A stretch of DNA of 64,000 nucleotides from Setophaga petechia (lineage: Eukaryota > Chordata > Aves > Passeriformes > Parulidae), in contig JANCRA010000019.1 in assembly GCA_024362935.1 (NCBI GenBank), forward strand, positions 7,684,501-7,748,500, read 5' to 3'. Each line of letters opens with the position of its first letter. Within the stretch, counting starts at the first letter, position 1. Below are positions 51,501 through 64,000 of the stretch, piece by piece. The notes beneath the pieces are model-generated. The model saw only the letters and a program-made list of their open reading frames with translations. It was not told the origin of the DNA and did no database searches. Position numbers and translations under genes: made by a program.

Positions 51501-54500
51501 CTAAAATCTTCCTTTTTTGATAAACGCTAGAAATCTTATATAACCAAGAAAGGGACTTTGTATACATAATCATACACATAATAATAGATAGTTTGCAGAT
51601 AAAATTCCTTGCTGGAGTAAAATCCTAGACATATAATTTTTATTGTTATCATGAATAGACTGATCCAGGTGGGTAAAATCATCCTTTCTGAAAGTTGGAT
51701 ATGTTCCCATATCAAAGGCTTTTGTTTAACCATGATGGAACACAGATACATTAAGACAAAATTTAACCTTTCAAACAGTAGGTCATTTCATTTTCCTTTT
51801 TCCTCAGCTAAAAGTTTACCAGAATCAATTTGTTATGCACCATAAAATTTCAGGATTGAGACTAATCTTAAAGATGGATTTAAACAACACTATTATGGTT
51901 GATTTGTGAAATAGAGTGGAGCAAAACAAATGATCATGAGCAATATTTCATTTGGATAAAGAATGAAATGCCATTGGATTGGCAAGTAATATACTGTATA
52001 TATTCCAAAGGACGATAAAATCAATTCATATTGATGATGTAGAAAATGCAATTTGGCATATATAAAGAAGTGCCTTCCCGACCCATGAACTCTCTCAAAC
52101 CAAGTGTGTTAAAAAATTCACAGCCATGAAGGTTCATGTGTCCCTGATAGAGCAAAAAAGCAGTGCTCTGAGTCAGCCAGAGTTTCACAAGTGCTTGGCC
52201 TTGATGCTTATTCAGATATTCTCAAGTTCACAATTTGATTTCAATTGCTATCTATATGATTTTACTTGCAGTTACAGAGCTGCTTGCTGAAGTATTCTTG
52301 TGGACTTTTCCTAAACAATTGTCATTCTGAATAGCTCATGGCATGGGCACTCCAGAGTAATACCCTTCTATTCAGAAGTGATGCTTCTGGACAAGAGAGG
52401 AATCCTGAAAGTGCTGTATGCCCCCTACTGAGACTGAAAGATTGTGGCAGAATCTCTCTGAAATTAATGGTTTATCTCAAGACCCTTCATGAAAAAAGCT
52501 GTCCTTTTTTTTAAATTAATTTTTTTTCCTCTGACCAGATTTCAAATGTGCATGGTCGTTGTCCTCGAATAATACTTTACTTGGTAGTTTCTATTCCATT
52601 TACTTCCTCCCCCACATTTCTATAGCACCAAACAAAAGAATCATATTTATATTAATGCAATCTTATTCTGTAGGAAAAAACAGATAGAGTTCAATGCATA
52701 GAGATAAAATCAAAACCATAAAACTACACCTTTATGACTTTAAAATTGTTTTGGGGGGCATAACTCAAATTTTCTGTGATGGTTTACCGCACATACATTT
52801 TGACTGAGATATGTTAGGATGAACAGTATCTTTTTTTTATTTGCTCTGTTGCAAAGGACTATTTATCAAGGAGAAAACTGGACTTCTCTAAAAATTGGAA
52901 CTGAATATTTATTATTAAAATTGTACAAACTCATAGTAGAGAGTAATTTAGAAGAAATTCAAGAAGGTAATACTACATTGTGCTATAAATAAAATTACTT
53001 CCATCTGGATTAGGAGTACGCGTAGTTAAGAAAAAATTGCAGCCATTTCTGAGTAATTGATTTTAATCAGTCACTCAGGCCCTGTGCTAGCGGTCAGCAG
53101 GCAGATGTGTATATATATTACTTCTGCAGTTATTGAATTGGTTTCTAGATTTGGGACAGGGTTTTTTTGGTTAGAACTGTAGATATGAAAAGGGAAATGC
53201 AAGAACGATGGTTGTCTACAACCCAGGGGCTTACAGCTGCTGAATTATTTGATTTGTTGACAAGGAGTTGAAAACCAAAATATTTTGGTGCTGTCAACTG
53301 TGGTGCTAATCCCTCCCCCACAGAATAGGCTCTCAGCAATGTTCTCTGGGAAATGTAATCTGGTTTTGAGAGCTTACACTACACAAACTAAATTTCTAGC
53401 TAATGTGCCTAGAGGTTGGTTACATACTACAAGAATCATTCCTCCATCTTGTTCTCCATGGTGGATTATGGCAACATCCATTTCCACATCCATCCTCATT
53501 CCTCATTTTTCTGCTGTGATGTGTTTTGCAATATGAAATATTGGTAATTTGGTCATTGTGGTGCTCCACAGTGAAGATGATTAATAAAACATGCAGTTCA
53601 CGACTTTAGGTAAAGTTGTGCAGCCCCTGAGATCAAGAGGTAGAGGTACTGACTTGGTGCTGCAAAGAGTAAAGGAGTTGTTAATTCAGTTATGAAAAAA
53701 GAATATTTTTACATTATTAGTCCTATTTTGAAGTTTCCAGCCCATAATTACCTACCCAAATTTCTTTAACTTTTGATTATCTGACAGTTGACTGACTATT
53801 TGTGGCAGACCAAACTCCAAAGAGAGAAAGGTATGAATCCCTCATATGTTTGGTTTTCTTCCTCCAAAAACAATATTTCAGAGAACATATAGGATCTGCA
53901 GACCAGATTCATACTTTGATCTCTAGTCCTTCTTCTTGATGAAGCACTGGCACATCAACAAAACCATCAAAAGAAGGAATAATACTGTACTTTAAAGTGC
54001 CAGTTCTGTGATGTGTCACTGATACCCAGGTGTAATTAAAAAGATGAGTGAGTGAGGATATGCTGTGCTCAGATTTGGTCTTACCTAGTTATATAGCTTT
54101 AATGAATTTCACCTTGATTTACCTCCAGGTGTAGAAGTGAAGCAGGTCTAGTCTAGGCAGAAAAGAAGGAGGCTTGTGAGGAAAGCTGGCTCAAATGTTC
54201 ACAGTAGCTTAATGAAAATGGAATGCACTCACCCCAGAAATGAGGAGAAAATAAGAGATTCACCACACAGACCTCCTCCTTCCTGGAGATCCCCATGCAT
54301 CCTGCCAGGGCTGCCAGGCTCCTGTATAGGCAATGCCAGGATAAAGCAGCTGGATTGCCTCCATCCTGCATCCTGCTTCTCAGGCTTGTCAGCACCTGTG
54401 TTCTGTGAAAAGGGTATAGTAAATGCAGGTTTGAAAGGTCAGGTACCTCTATTAGTCCTGCTCCCCCTTTTCCCTTGGGAAATGCTCCATGGCATTCGAC

Positions 54501-54983
54501 CTTTGCAATTTAGAACAACACAAAATATTAAAATAAGTATGATATTGTCATACTATAAAATATTAAGAACAGCCCCATGCATCCTGAAAATGAACCAATT
54601 AATTTTATTTTAATTTAGTATTTCCTTATTTTTAAAAATGCCTCAGTCTATAGTCTTTTACTTGAGGTGGGCTTTAGAAGATATATAAAGCACATTTTCT
54701 GAAGATCTTTGTGATTAACTAACACTGTTATATAGTGTTAACTATACATGTTCCTGACACTGTCCCATCACTGCACAATAACTTACAAGTCCAGGCATAA
54801 TAAAATGATCTCCAAAATAAGCTCTTATGTGTGTCAGCAATGCCTTAGCAATAACTGTAGCATTCTTGGTGTGCTGCAGATTTGTAATGACAGCCAGTTT
54901 TTAGACAATCCTCACAGTTAAAATTGCTCTGATCTCTCCAGTTCATCTGTTAGGCTGTTGGTAGTTCCTGGAAAGAGGTCCCT
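48511..54983. other. AT-rich noncoding stretch
   Basis: No gene is supported. A minus-strand frame of 104 codons (49193-48879) looks protein-like but lacks a clear acceptor/donor pair. A GC-richer patch at about 49600-49870 carries two overlapping plus frames without recognised motifs. TTG/CTG simple sequence lies at about 50457-50485. Confidence 0.5.
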
Positions 54984-55358
54984 TGATCTGCTCTGTCTGA
55001 AGAGGAGACTGAGGGAAATCTCATTGCAATTGCAATTTCCTCGAGAGGGAAGCAGAGGGGCAGACACTGATGTGTTCTTTCTGGTGACCAGTGACAGAAC
55101 CCAAGGGAATGTCCTGAATGTCAGAGTAGGTTTAGGTGGGGTGTTAGAAAAAGATTCTTCACCCAGAAGGTGGCAGGGCACTGGAACAGGCTCCCCAGGG
55201 AAGTGATCAGAGCCCCAAGCTTGACAGAGCTCATGAAGCATTTGAACAGTGCTCTCAGTGCATGGTGTGACTCTTGGGGATGGTCCTGTGCAGTACCAGG
55301 ATGTGGGCTTGATGACCCTTGTGAGTCCCTTCCAAGTCAGCTTATTCTGTGATTCTGC
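54984..55358 (+). mobile_element. CR1 LINE, 5'-truncated (3' UTR)
   Basis: It contains GAAGAGGAGACTGAGGGAAA, ATTCTTCACCCAGAAGGTGG, CACTGGAACAGGCTCCCCAG, GTGTGACTCTTGGGGATGG and a terminal TTATTCTGTGATTCTG. It aligns by eye with the 23.1-23.5 kb copy over nearly its whole length in the same orientation, so both are the same CR1 subfamily. The 149-codon minus frame over it is a shadow. Confidence 0.9.
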
Positions 55359-58300
55359 GAAAATCATGTCACTGTATCACCTCTCTTCTACACTGGCCTT
55401 TGTGGCTGCACTGCAGATGGAAACTAGGCAGAAAGTTGATACCCCCATCCAGATATCTCCTTCATGTGACAGTGTCTTCCAGCTGGGCTGGAACAATACT
55501 GATGGACCTCAACACCGTCCAGACAAGAGCCTGGAAGAGCAGTAGTGGAAGTTCTGCCATTGTGCAGGAGTCAGAAGCAGACAGAACTCTCTTCTGGTTC
55601 AACCTGCTACCTTCTCCTCCTGAAGCTCACAGGCTACCTGCACACGTGGCATGAAATAATTTAATACTAAAGAAGCTCTCTTGGTCTTAAAACACCTGGG
55701 GCAAAATTATCTGCCAGAATAGTGGATTCAGGAAAGGATTGCAAGCATTGGTAAAAGCCATAAAATCCTGTTTTCACTGAGACAGAATGTCCTTGTTCCT
55801 GATCCATGGGGTGGATCAGCCTGGAGGGCAGTCAGTTATGGAGTCACTGCAATTGAATGAAACATCCACAGTGTCGTGCATTTATTACAAAGTAAGGCTC
55901 CACGTAAACAAACAGCTGAGGAGTAGACCTTTAACTAGCAGAATCTTGCACAGTTTCAGTTACCCCAGATGATCTCTGCTCGGTTTCTGCAATCTTTCAT
56001 CAGCTGAAGATTTCAGTACTTATTAGGAATTAAAAAATACTGCAGTAACAGCAAGAAGCTGTGCTAGGGTGAAATATTCAAAAAGGTAGCCTGTGAGCTG
56101 AGTGATGACAATAAAAACCACCTGGTACAACACTCATAGTAGGAATCTCCAGAATGCTTAAGGGCAGAATTTGTATGAAAAAGCTGTTTGGTGACATCAG
56201 GTAAGTATTTGAAGCATAACACAAAAAGTTTCCAGAATTGCTGTAATGGCACAAAAGACTTGTTTTTCAACCTTTATGCATGCCACTTAGGTTTATTGGT
56301 GTCAAAAGACCTAAAGAATTGTCTCAGAAGCCTGAGAAGTAAGGTCTCTTCCGCAAATGACCCACAAATAAGTGAAAAGCTCCTTTGATAGAGTGCCAGT
56401 CCTGAGTGGGAAATCTCTTTTCTTTTAAAAACTAAAGTTATTTGTACAAAACTTCCCTTTTTGATTTCCCTCATGAAACATTAGGAGGAACACTAGTACC
56501 CAGGGGGAAAGATAAAGACAGCTGTGCTGGCATTTAAGCTGGCAAAACACTGCAGTGGGAATACACTGCCCTGGAGAAATTTGTGAAATTTGTGTATCCA
56601 GATTAAGTATATCCCTTTTATTGTTATGGACTGTCTCTCAAGCTGTTTGAAATGTTTAACTGCTTACTATTAAATAAATGTGCTTGCCTTTGGGGAAAGC
56701 TTCACATGAAACGATAGAGCCAATAAATAAGAATTCAAAATAAAACTTGAGAAAAGTATTAGCAATTAGTCCATATGTATAATAATTTATTTCAGTTTTC
56801 CTATTAAGTCATGGGAATAGCAGATGCATGTGATAATATCTTACGTCCCTACTGCTAATTGTACTTACTAGGAACATTGTATTAGTATTGTCCATTTTCT
56901 TTACCAGTTATTATATATGTGGAATTGGAATTCCTTTCCAAGGAGTGTCCATCCATTCTAAGAGCAGACAGCTTTTATGTAAATGTGTTGAAAGTGGTTT
57001 CACAACTCATTTGTTGGGACGTGGCTGAGGTGATAAAAGCCCAACCTGATTTTATTTCACAAAATTATTGATAAATGGTAGTTGATAGCCTGGCATTCAG
57101 TGGATGGAGACAATTAAAAAGGATGTGATACAGAGTTCTATAATGTGGTACCACTGAGTTGCAGGCTGGTAGGACAAGCCAAAAGAGACTTGAAATGTAG
57201 GGGAGAAAATAGAAAAATATATATTTAATTTTGATTAGCTGAGAGTTAGAGAAGGATGCTGTAACCTCTGCTAGGCACTGTTCACCTTTGGGTCAGAAAA
57301 TGGGAGTGTGTGGGATGATTGTGCTGGCAGGAATCAAATCCACCATGATTACAATTGCTTAAGAAGCTATCAGGTTCCTGTAAATAAATACTGGGACATC
57401 ACTGGGCATTCATTAACATGATTATGGAAGGCATTCAAAGTTGGTCAAATCAATCAGAAAAGACCCTTTATTTCAGCATCTCCACACAGTTGGAGTGGAT
57501 CCTGATCAGCTCCTGGAACATCAACCTTTGATTGCTGCTGTTTCCTTTTTCTGCAGCTGTGATTCCTTTTTCTCTGTTTTGGTTGTCTTTTTCTTCTTCA
57601 TGCATTTGCAAGGGATTTGATTTAACTCCTCTCAACCCAGCCACCTAGCAGCCCTACATTATTATATCTCTGTTTACAGAGGTGCTAAAATAGGTATTTT
57701 TCAGCTCCTGGTTTGGCCCCACCACCCAATATGTGTGCCTCCAGCAGGAAGGATACAGAAGAGAATGAGCTCTAGAGAAGGAAAGAGGTTTTCCCCAGTT
57801 TTTCTCCTTTTTTTTTTTTTTTTCCCTTTTTTTCCCCCTTGTGAACACTGAGCTTATTCTGTCTTCTGGGAAGCATATGACACTCCAGTAACAGGAACAG
57901 CTCCAGATTGGATATTTTCAAGTTCTATGGAAAACTCTCAGTTGGCCCTGCTGGTGTAAAAAATGTTGTGTGCAGCTGGGCTTCAGGTCTTGGCTCCATC
58001 TTCTGCCAGTGGAAGATGAGATAAATTCTTATGCTAAAGTCTTACCATTAACCTTGAAAGATGCAATGGAAAAATGCAAGTCTAGCTGATCTTGTGTACC
58101 TCAGGAACCTCTCCAAAGCTGAATGGATGTCTATTCAAATCACACTCCTTTGGTTTTATACACACGGGAGATGGTCTTGGCCTAGGGTGAATGTGGCGTA
58201 GACAAAACCCTGCAATGCTTGGGCAGTAAAGTGCATTGTTTGCAAAGAAGGTTGGTTGTTGTGGAATTACTTTGAAGCATCCCTGTATAAGTAGTAAGTG

Positions 58301-61300
58301 GAATTGTGTTTCTCTCAGGTCAATCTGATTTGCATGATTCTAAATACAATTTTTCTTCTGAATATGAGAAATCCTCCCAGTATAAAGAAGCTGGGGAAAG
58401 AGAAGGGTGCCTTCATTTTGCTTTCTCTTCCTCTCTCAAGCACATCAAATGCTCCTATATCCAGGAGAGATGCCTTTGTCTTATCCTGCTTAAATACATA
58501 GGTGGACTATGGCAGCCTCAGCACTCTAGAGAATCTATCTAACTGAGAAGAAATTTCAATAGTTTACAGCAAAATACTGTCACAATTAAGTCAATTGCCT
58601 GCCATGGAATCTAAATTTTCTAAATGAGTGTTATCATGTATTTCTGGTATTCTGTGTGTACTCACCTATTCATAAAAAATATGTTCAATGTGAGACCACT
58701 CACTTTTACTTGAGACAGAGGTATTTCCTTTTTTTCTGTAGCATCATGAGTAGAAGTGAATACAATATAGATGCACTGTTTTAATTTCTGTGATAACATT
58801 GGTGGGGCTTTTTTTTTTTTAAAGAATAGGCAGAAAGAAACAGGATGGAAATTTAAGTTACATGAACTTTCACATGAGGACTTTTCTAAAATGCATTAAA
58901 AATAAATGTTGTCTAATTTTCTTTTAGATGGCTAATTCTTTAGATCTTGTGCAATAGTATCAATAATGTATTTATTTTCTTGGATAAGATAATGTTCTGT
59001 AGAATTAAAAATTCAGAACTGTATACTGGAGAATTGAGATTTTACAGCTGGCTTTTTGGCAGAAAGGGACTAGGGTTTTTTTGTAATGGCTCAACAATAT
59101 GATCTTCATAAAATTAAGGGATTTCATAACTGTTCATTTGCTCGAGCAATTTCTAATACACTAGAATTTTATCCTCATGACAAAAGCAGATGTGAAAATG
59201 ATAGTCTACATTATATTCAAAAGTGGCAAACCCTATTCAGTCTCCAGAAGTTTTTGTAACTCACAAAGCATAAGAAGTACAAAGCAAGGAACCATTTCTT
59301 TAGGAACTGATGATGTTTCATTCTGCCCTATTTTCATCTGCCAGAGGAAGAGCTAGAAGCTTTCAACTGGTGAGACAATGAAAAGTTTTTGGCATGAAGG
59401 TAGTTTGGACAAGCTCTCATCAGGACCCTGGTAGTGCCAGGAGAGAGTGAAAGGGAAATGAGAGGTGACAAATTATGCTTGGTCCTGACCTAGTGCAAAA
59501 TCTTCAGGGTTTGTGTTTCCATGCTACACGTACTGTTCTGTGAAATAGCTCAGAAAATTTCACTGAAAACAAGGGAACAATTGTTATTTAGCTTACCTAC
59601 TACATCATCTGGAAGGCAGGGGGTGAAGAGAACAATTAACTGGGAAAGGGTGATTTTAAAATCATTCCTCCATACTATTCTTCCACCCTTTGGGAACTGT
59701 CCAATTTGAAATCTCGTGCAATTAAGATTTCGTGTTGATGTTTCCCCTGATTTAATGAGATTATCAAGTTACACCTGGATACATAACAGAGATTGTTCTC
59801 CAGTTGTTTGTTTTCATAAAGCCCAAAGGAGCTCACAGCTAAGTTAAACAGCAGCTGGATCTGCTTCCATGGATTTTTGTTTCTCTGTTGGATTTAAGTA
59901 CTATGTTCTTCTTTCCTTTTCCTTCCTAGCACTCGGGCTCAGTTGTTCTCTTACCCTTGTTTCACTTCCAACCCTGTGATTTAATCAGTCCGAGCTGTCT
60001 CCTTGCTTCCTGCAGAGCTGCTCTGGCCTCAGTGGCACTTGGCTGTGTCTAGCAGATGATCAATAATTTTGATCAGATGCTGCTTGGAGCAGGAATAGTC
60101 CCCCTGGGTACTAGCTGTGCTCTCTCTTGTGGCAGGAACTCAGTCTAAGCCAGGCTCATGTGCTGTGCACACCGCTGGAGTCACTTCCCCAGGCCTGCAG
60201 CAGAAGACAGACACACAAACTCAGTGCCTGTCCCTGCCTGCCTACCCTGGGGTGGGCAGTGGAATCAAACCCAGAGGACCTCCTAGACAGGCTTCATCTG
60301 CAGGCACAGATGCCTCTGAAGTTCTGCAGAGACTCATAACATGGCTCCTGGCTGCAGGAAAGACCGAGCAGCCACCAAAAGCTCGATGGGTTTTGGCTGC
60401 TCCAGAGCACATGGGGCAGCTGAAGTGATCAGAAAATGCTTGGGTGACCAAGAATTCTTCTGGAAATGTCTACATGGGACATAATGCTAAATATTTCAGA
60501 TCTGAGGTTTTATCTGGCTCCAGCAAACAGTCAGTTTGGGAATACTCTTTTTGCTTACTTTTTTGTTTCAGTTTTTATTCCCAAGAGCAACCAGAGACAG
60601 TTAAAGCACAAATTATTTTCAAATGTGAATCACCACTCACCATATGGCTTGAAGCTGGAAATGAGCTTTTAACCATATTCCAATGCAAAAACAGTATTCA
60701 GAAAGTTCAGGGTTTTTTTCTTGTATAGAATATAGCTCTTTAACCCTAACTAGAGATTGCAGAACAAAACCACATGCAAACACACATGCAAAACCCTGAC
60801 TTTTTCTTGTCCTACATTTAATATCCTGTTCCTGAAGACCTTAATTCTTTGGGAAATAGTCTCCAAGAACATAAGTATACATTGTTCAATCACACATTTC
60901 ATTCAGACAATTAATTAGTGTTGTCTTAGTAAAGACTAAAGAAATTAATGATCTTGTAAAGGAAGGAAAATGCTTCCACTGTTCACTTTCCACATTACAA
61001 TTTACAATTCTGCAAATATGTAGAATATATACTTGGAAAACATTGTTTATTTTATCACATTTTTAGCCCCCAGAACACTTTAGCTATGGGTCAGATGAAT
61101 CTGGAGCAGGTGGTGAGTGCAGGCATGTAGGGCTACCTCTGCTACCTGTGATCTGTGCCCCCTGGGGACACTGCTGTGAAGACCACATCAAAGCTCAGGC
61201 TCCCTACAGAGCTTGTGCACCTGTTCCATGCCCTGCTAAGAGGGAATGGGATGAATGTTTATAAGTGAACTGCTAGTAGACATCATATAAGAAATGAGGA

Positions 61301-64000
61301 ATATGTAGCAGAAAATTTTACTCAGCCCATCCAGAAAAAAGCTGGCAAGAAGACAGTGATCCTGCAATGCTACCTAATTCTAACCAAAGATAGTATCAGT
61401 AAAGATTAAAATGATGTTGTTAAAACAAAACATCAAGAGATTTAAAAGACACACAAGCAAATTTGCTTAAACCTTTGAACAAATATTGAGGAAATTCAAT
61501 ACAATGTTCATTTTAATTTTTTTTTTTTGGTTCTCAAAATGAGAAGAAAAACTTGCAGGTCCATTGAGTTTATAGTCATGGAATAAATTGTGCTTAGCAT
61601 ATTTGGAAAAAGAAGATGGTTTTAAAAAGAATCAAGTAGACTAAATAATCTAATAATTCAATGCTTTCTGATATAATTCTCTGAATTGGTTATTAAATTT
61701 TTTTTTTTTTTTGCCAGAACATACTTCAGTCTGTAGATTGAATAGCCAGGATAATTTGATTGCAAAACAGAATTACAAAATTACAATCCTCTGAAACAAA
61801 ATCCATGTGGAGTTTTCTATTAAAAGGAAAACAAGTACTAAAAATTGCAGTCTGACCTATCCCAGTATTAAAAGTCTTCAACTACTGACAGTAGAAAGCA
61901 TATCAATAGAGACCAGATGAACCACTGTTGTGTGAAGGGCTACATGTTTTGGTAAGGGCACATGCTTTACTGTACCTCCTTCAGTGTCCTTATATGACTA
62001 CTTAAAGAAAGCAGTGACAAGTGAAGAAACTTCATAACTTTTTATTCAAGATTCTCATGTTGAACAAGTCAAGTGAGAGACAAGAAAGAGGGGAAAGAAA
62101 ACAGAAACGTTCCTCTGAAAGTTCAGTTTTGCCTGGACTGCTGGTGTTGTTTTCTTATACTCTGCAACACTAATACATTGATCTGTGCTAATCTTCATGT
62201 ACTTAATTTTAGTCCAGAGATGTATTTATTTTTCTGTTTAAAATCTAGAGGACTTGGAGGGAATTTTTCATGATGAAGTTGGATATGAAGCATTAAATGG
62301 CTCATGCAGGAAAATATATGCTTCCTACGTGAGGCTCATATAGACATTCAAATTGTCAGGCTTATGTCAGTGAGGAAGATGCAGCACAGTGTCATTTTTT
62401 TTCTTAGTATTGAAATGCTGAGCTTATTTTTTGCTTTTGATACGTTTCCACAGTTTTACAGAGCTATCCTTTAAAGGAAATGGTGTCTGGATGTGGCAGA
62501 GTTCACCACCACTATTCCAAGGCTGAAATCAGTAATGAAGTGTTACTAGGTAAAGGTGACTTGACCCAAAATATCCACCTAGACTTGCATCTGTTCTAAA
62601 GCCTGCTCTATTCTTTTCATTTCTCTGACCTGGAAGTTGCCTATATCTGTCTCCTTTCTCTAAGGATGAAAAATTGCATGTCTGGGGCTCTGCTTTCATC
62701 TGGGAGGAGACAGAAAAAATGCATTTTCCATCCATGTGTGAGATGTTTTACAGTGTGTAACTGCAGTGATAAGCAGTGGTCTGTCAGAACTGTTCGGCAC
62801 AAAGAGAGAGAGAATGGCAGTGAAACTGTGCTACAACTTCTGCAAAAGCAGAAGCCTTTGTAATCTCTGGTTTTTGGCAGCAGACTCCTCTGAAGATGGA
62901 GAGAAAACATTGAGTTGCTGTGCTGAAAGAGTCTCTGTCAGTACAATCAAAATCTTGGTCAAGTGTTTTCTCTATAACTGGGCATCTACACTCATGCCTA
63001 TTTTGAAAAGTTTTGTCATGATTCCTTTCATGTATGAAAATATTTTTTATATATTAAATGGGGCTAATAGTTTTTCAGTATCTCCAGTAACATCATCTAA
63101 TTCATCCTCCATCTATGTGCCTGAATTTTTAAGATCTGTTCTCAGGATAACCAAAAGTTACACTATTAAGTTTTCCTAGGATTCATCAGAAAATCTGCTC
63201 CCAGTAATGATTACCAGATTTGCATGTGCCTAATAATTTTTCAGTAATGAGATTGCTCCTTCAAGAGAGTAGAAGAAAACTTGCACTGAGTTTTCCATTG
63301 CAAGCTTCATTGACTCACCACTAGAAAGGGACCTTCAATGTCAGGCTGTAAATCTCCCCAATAATGAAGTGACCTGAATTAGGTAATTGTCTCCTGAAAA
63401 GTCTATTAACAGTGTCTTTCTAAACTTTCCTAATTTTCTTCAGAAAAATTTAATTTTTTCAAAGATTTGATTCTAAGTTCAAGTCAGTCACAGTTTGAGC
63501 AAGTTTCAGTACAGAAGTTTCTCTCCATGAGAAAGTCCAAGCATGGAAGTTTTTCCTGACCTCACTGATCATCCTCTTTCATTGCAAGCAAGATGAATTC
63601 ACCTTTTACTGAAAGTAACTTGCCTGTCCAGCTTTTTCTTAGAGTCAGAACTACCAACCTTATCAAACCCTGCACAGGAAGACCTGGCACGTTCCTGGAG
63701 TCAGACTGCATGAGGTCTCCATGAGTAGCTGGGTATATTCAAGACACACCAGCCTCTGTTTTGCATCCATAAGTGATACTTATTTGTACTCTAGCTGTTT
63801 GGTTAGGACTTGGACATTATGACAGCTGTGACTAGCAAGTACCCAGAAAATGGAGACATTTCATGGAGTTTTAGAAGTGGCCTTGCAGCTACAGGAGGGA
63901 AAATTGCTGAATTTGTCTGTACTTTGGGTATTATTATTATTATTTACTTTTCTTCTGGAAGAAATTAATCAGTAATATTAAATACTGCCTATCTATCTAT
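55359..64000. other. AT-rich noncoding stretch
   Basis: No gene is supported. A GC-richer zone at about 59990-60430 has a 103-codon plus frame with no known motif, and a second lies at about 61070-61250. A pyrimidine tract with T16 lies at 57799-57840. The 137-codon plus frame at 62766-63179 is serine/leucine-rich without domain signals. The window ends in ATT repeats (about 63930-63945) and a short ATCT repeat running off the edge (about 63985-64000). Confidence 0.5.
57799..57840 (+). repeat. Pyrimidine tract with T16
   Basis: Forty-two consecutive C/T bases including sixteen T in a row at 57808-57823. It makes the lysine-rich start of an open frame on the minus strand, which is not a gene. 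Confidence 0.8.

Noticed and set aside
54918..55367. 149-codon minus-strand open frame
   Set aside because: It is antisense to a CR1 3' UTR and is a compositional shadow.
62766..63179. 137-codon plus-strand frame
   Set aside because: Low-information Ser/Leu/Phe-rich translation with no splice sites or motifs. Frames of this length are expected a few times in 64 kb on six frames.
1..64000. Bacterial-type features, tRNA, rRNA, CRISPR
   Set aside because: Base composition, CR1 LINEs and the LTR indicate a bird genome. No cloverleaf, rRNA-like block or regularly spaced repeat array was seen.

Overview
The window looks like noncoding DNA from a bird, most likely a songbird (passerine). This rests on AT-rich, CpG-poor sequence, no mammalian-type SINEs, several 5'-truncated CR1 LINEs ending in the avian ATTCTGTG-like 3' repeat, and at least one endogenous-retrovirus solo LTR. 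There are no operons, rRNA, tRNA or CRISPR arrays. Almost all open frames are short chance frames or lie inside transposon remnants. The species call is an inference from repeat types, and I cannot name the chromosome.

The only convincing host coding sequence is one exon on the minus strand (12303 down to 11929). It has a strong splice acceptor, 124 open codons, a stop, and an AATAAA polyadenylation signal about 160 bases later. It looks like the last coding exon of a multi-exon gene. I do not recognise the protein, and I found no convincing earlier exon in the 52 kb upstream on that strand, so the preceding intron may be very long.

A solo LTR (12591-13215), in the same orientation, sits 287 bases upstream of that exon. 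It has TG...CA ends and a 4-7 bp flanking duplication. A good splice donor (GTGAGT) lies directly after it, so an LTR-started transcript could in principle splice into the exon.

From 14 to 64 kb the window holds mostly unclassified AT-rich DNA with scattered features. A CpG-bearing, AT-rich, exon-like patch lies at about 14.9-15.1 kb. CR1 copies of at least three 3'-end types lie at 22.9-23.5 (+), 28.7 (-), 31.4-32.2 (-), 34.4 (-, fragment), 39.0 (+) and 55.0-55.4 (+) kb. A strikingly CpG-rich, promoter-like island at 25.19-25.64 kb has three perfect inverted repeats and is probably a young solo LTR. A 138-base pure pyrimidine pentamer tract lies at 48.4 kb. Several short tandem repeats are also present.

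I see no clear evidence of a new biological system. The two leads most worth following are the LTR-to-exon arrangement near 12 kb and the CpG-rich palindromic island near 25.4 kb.
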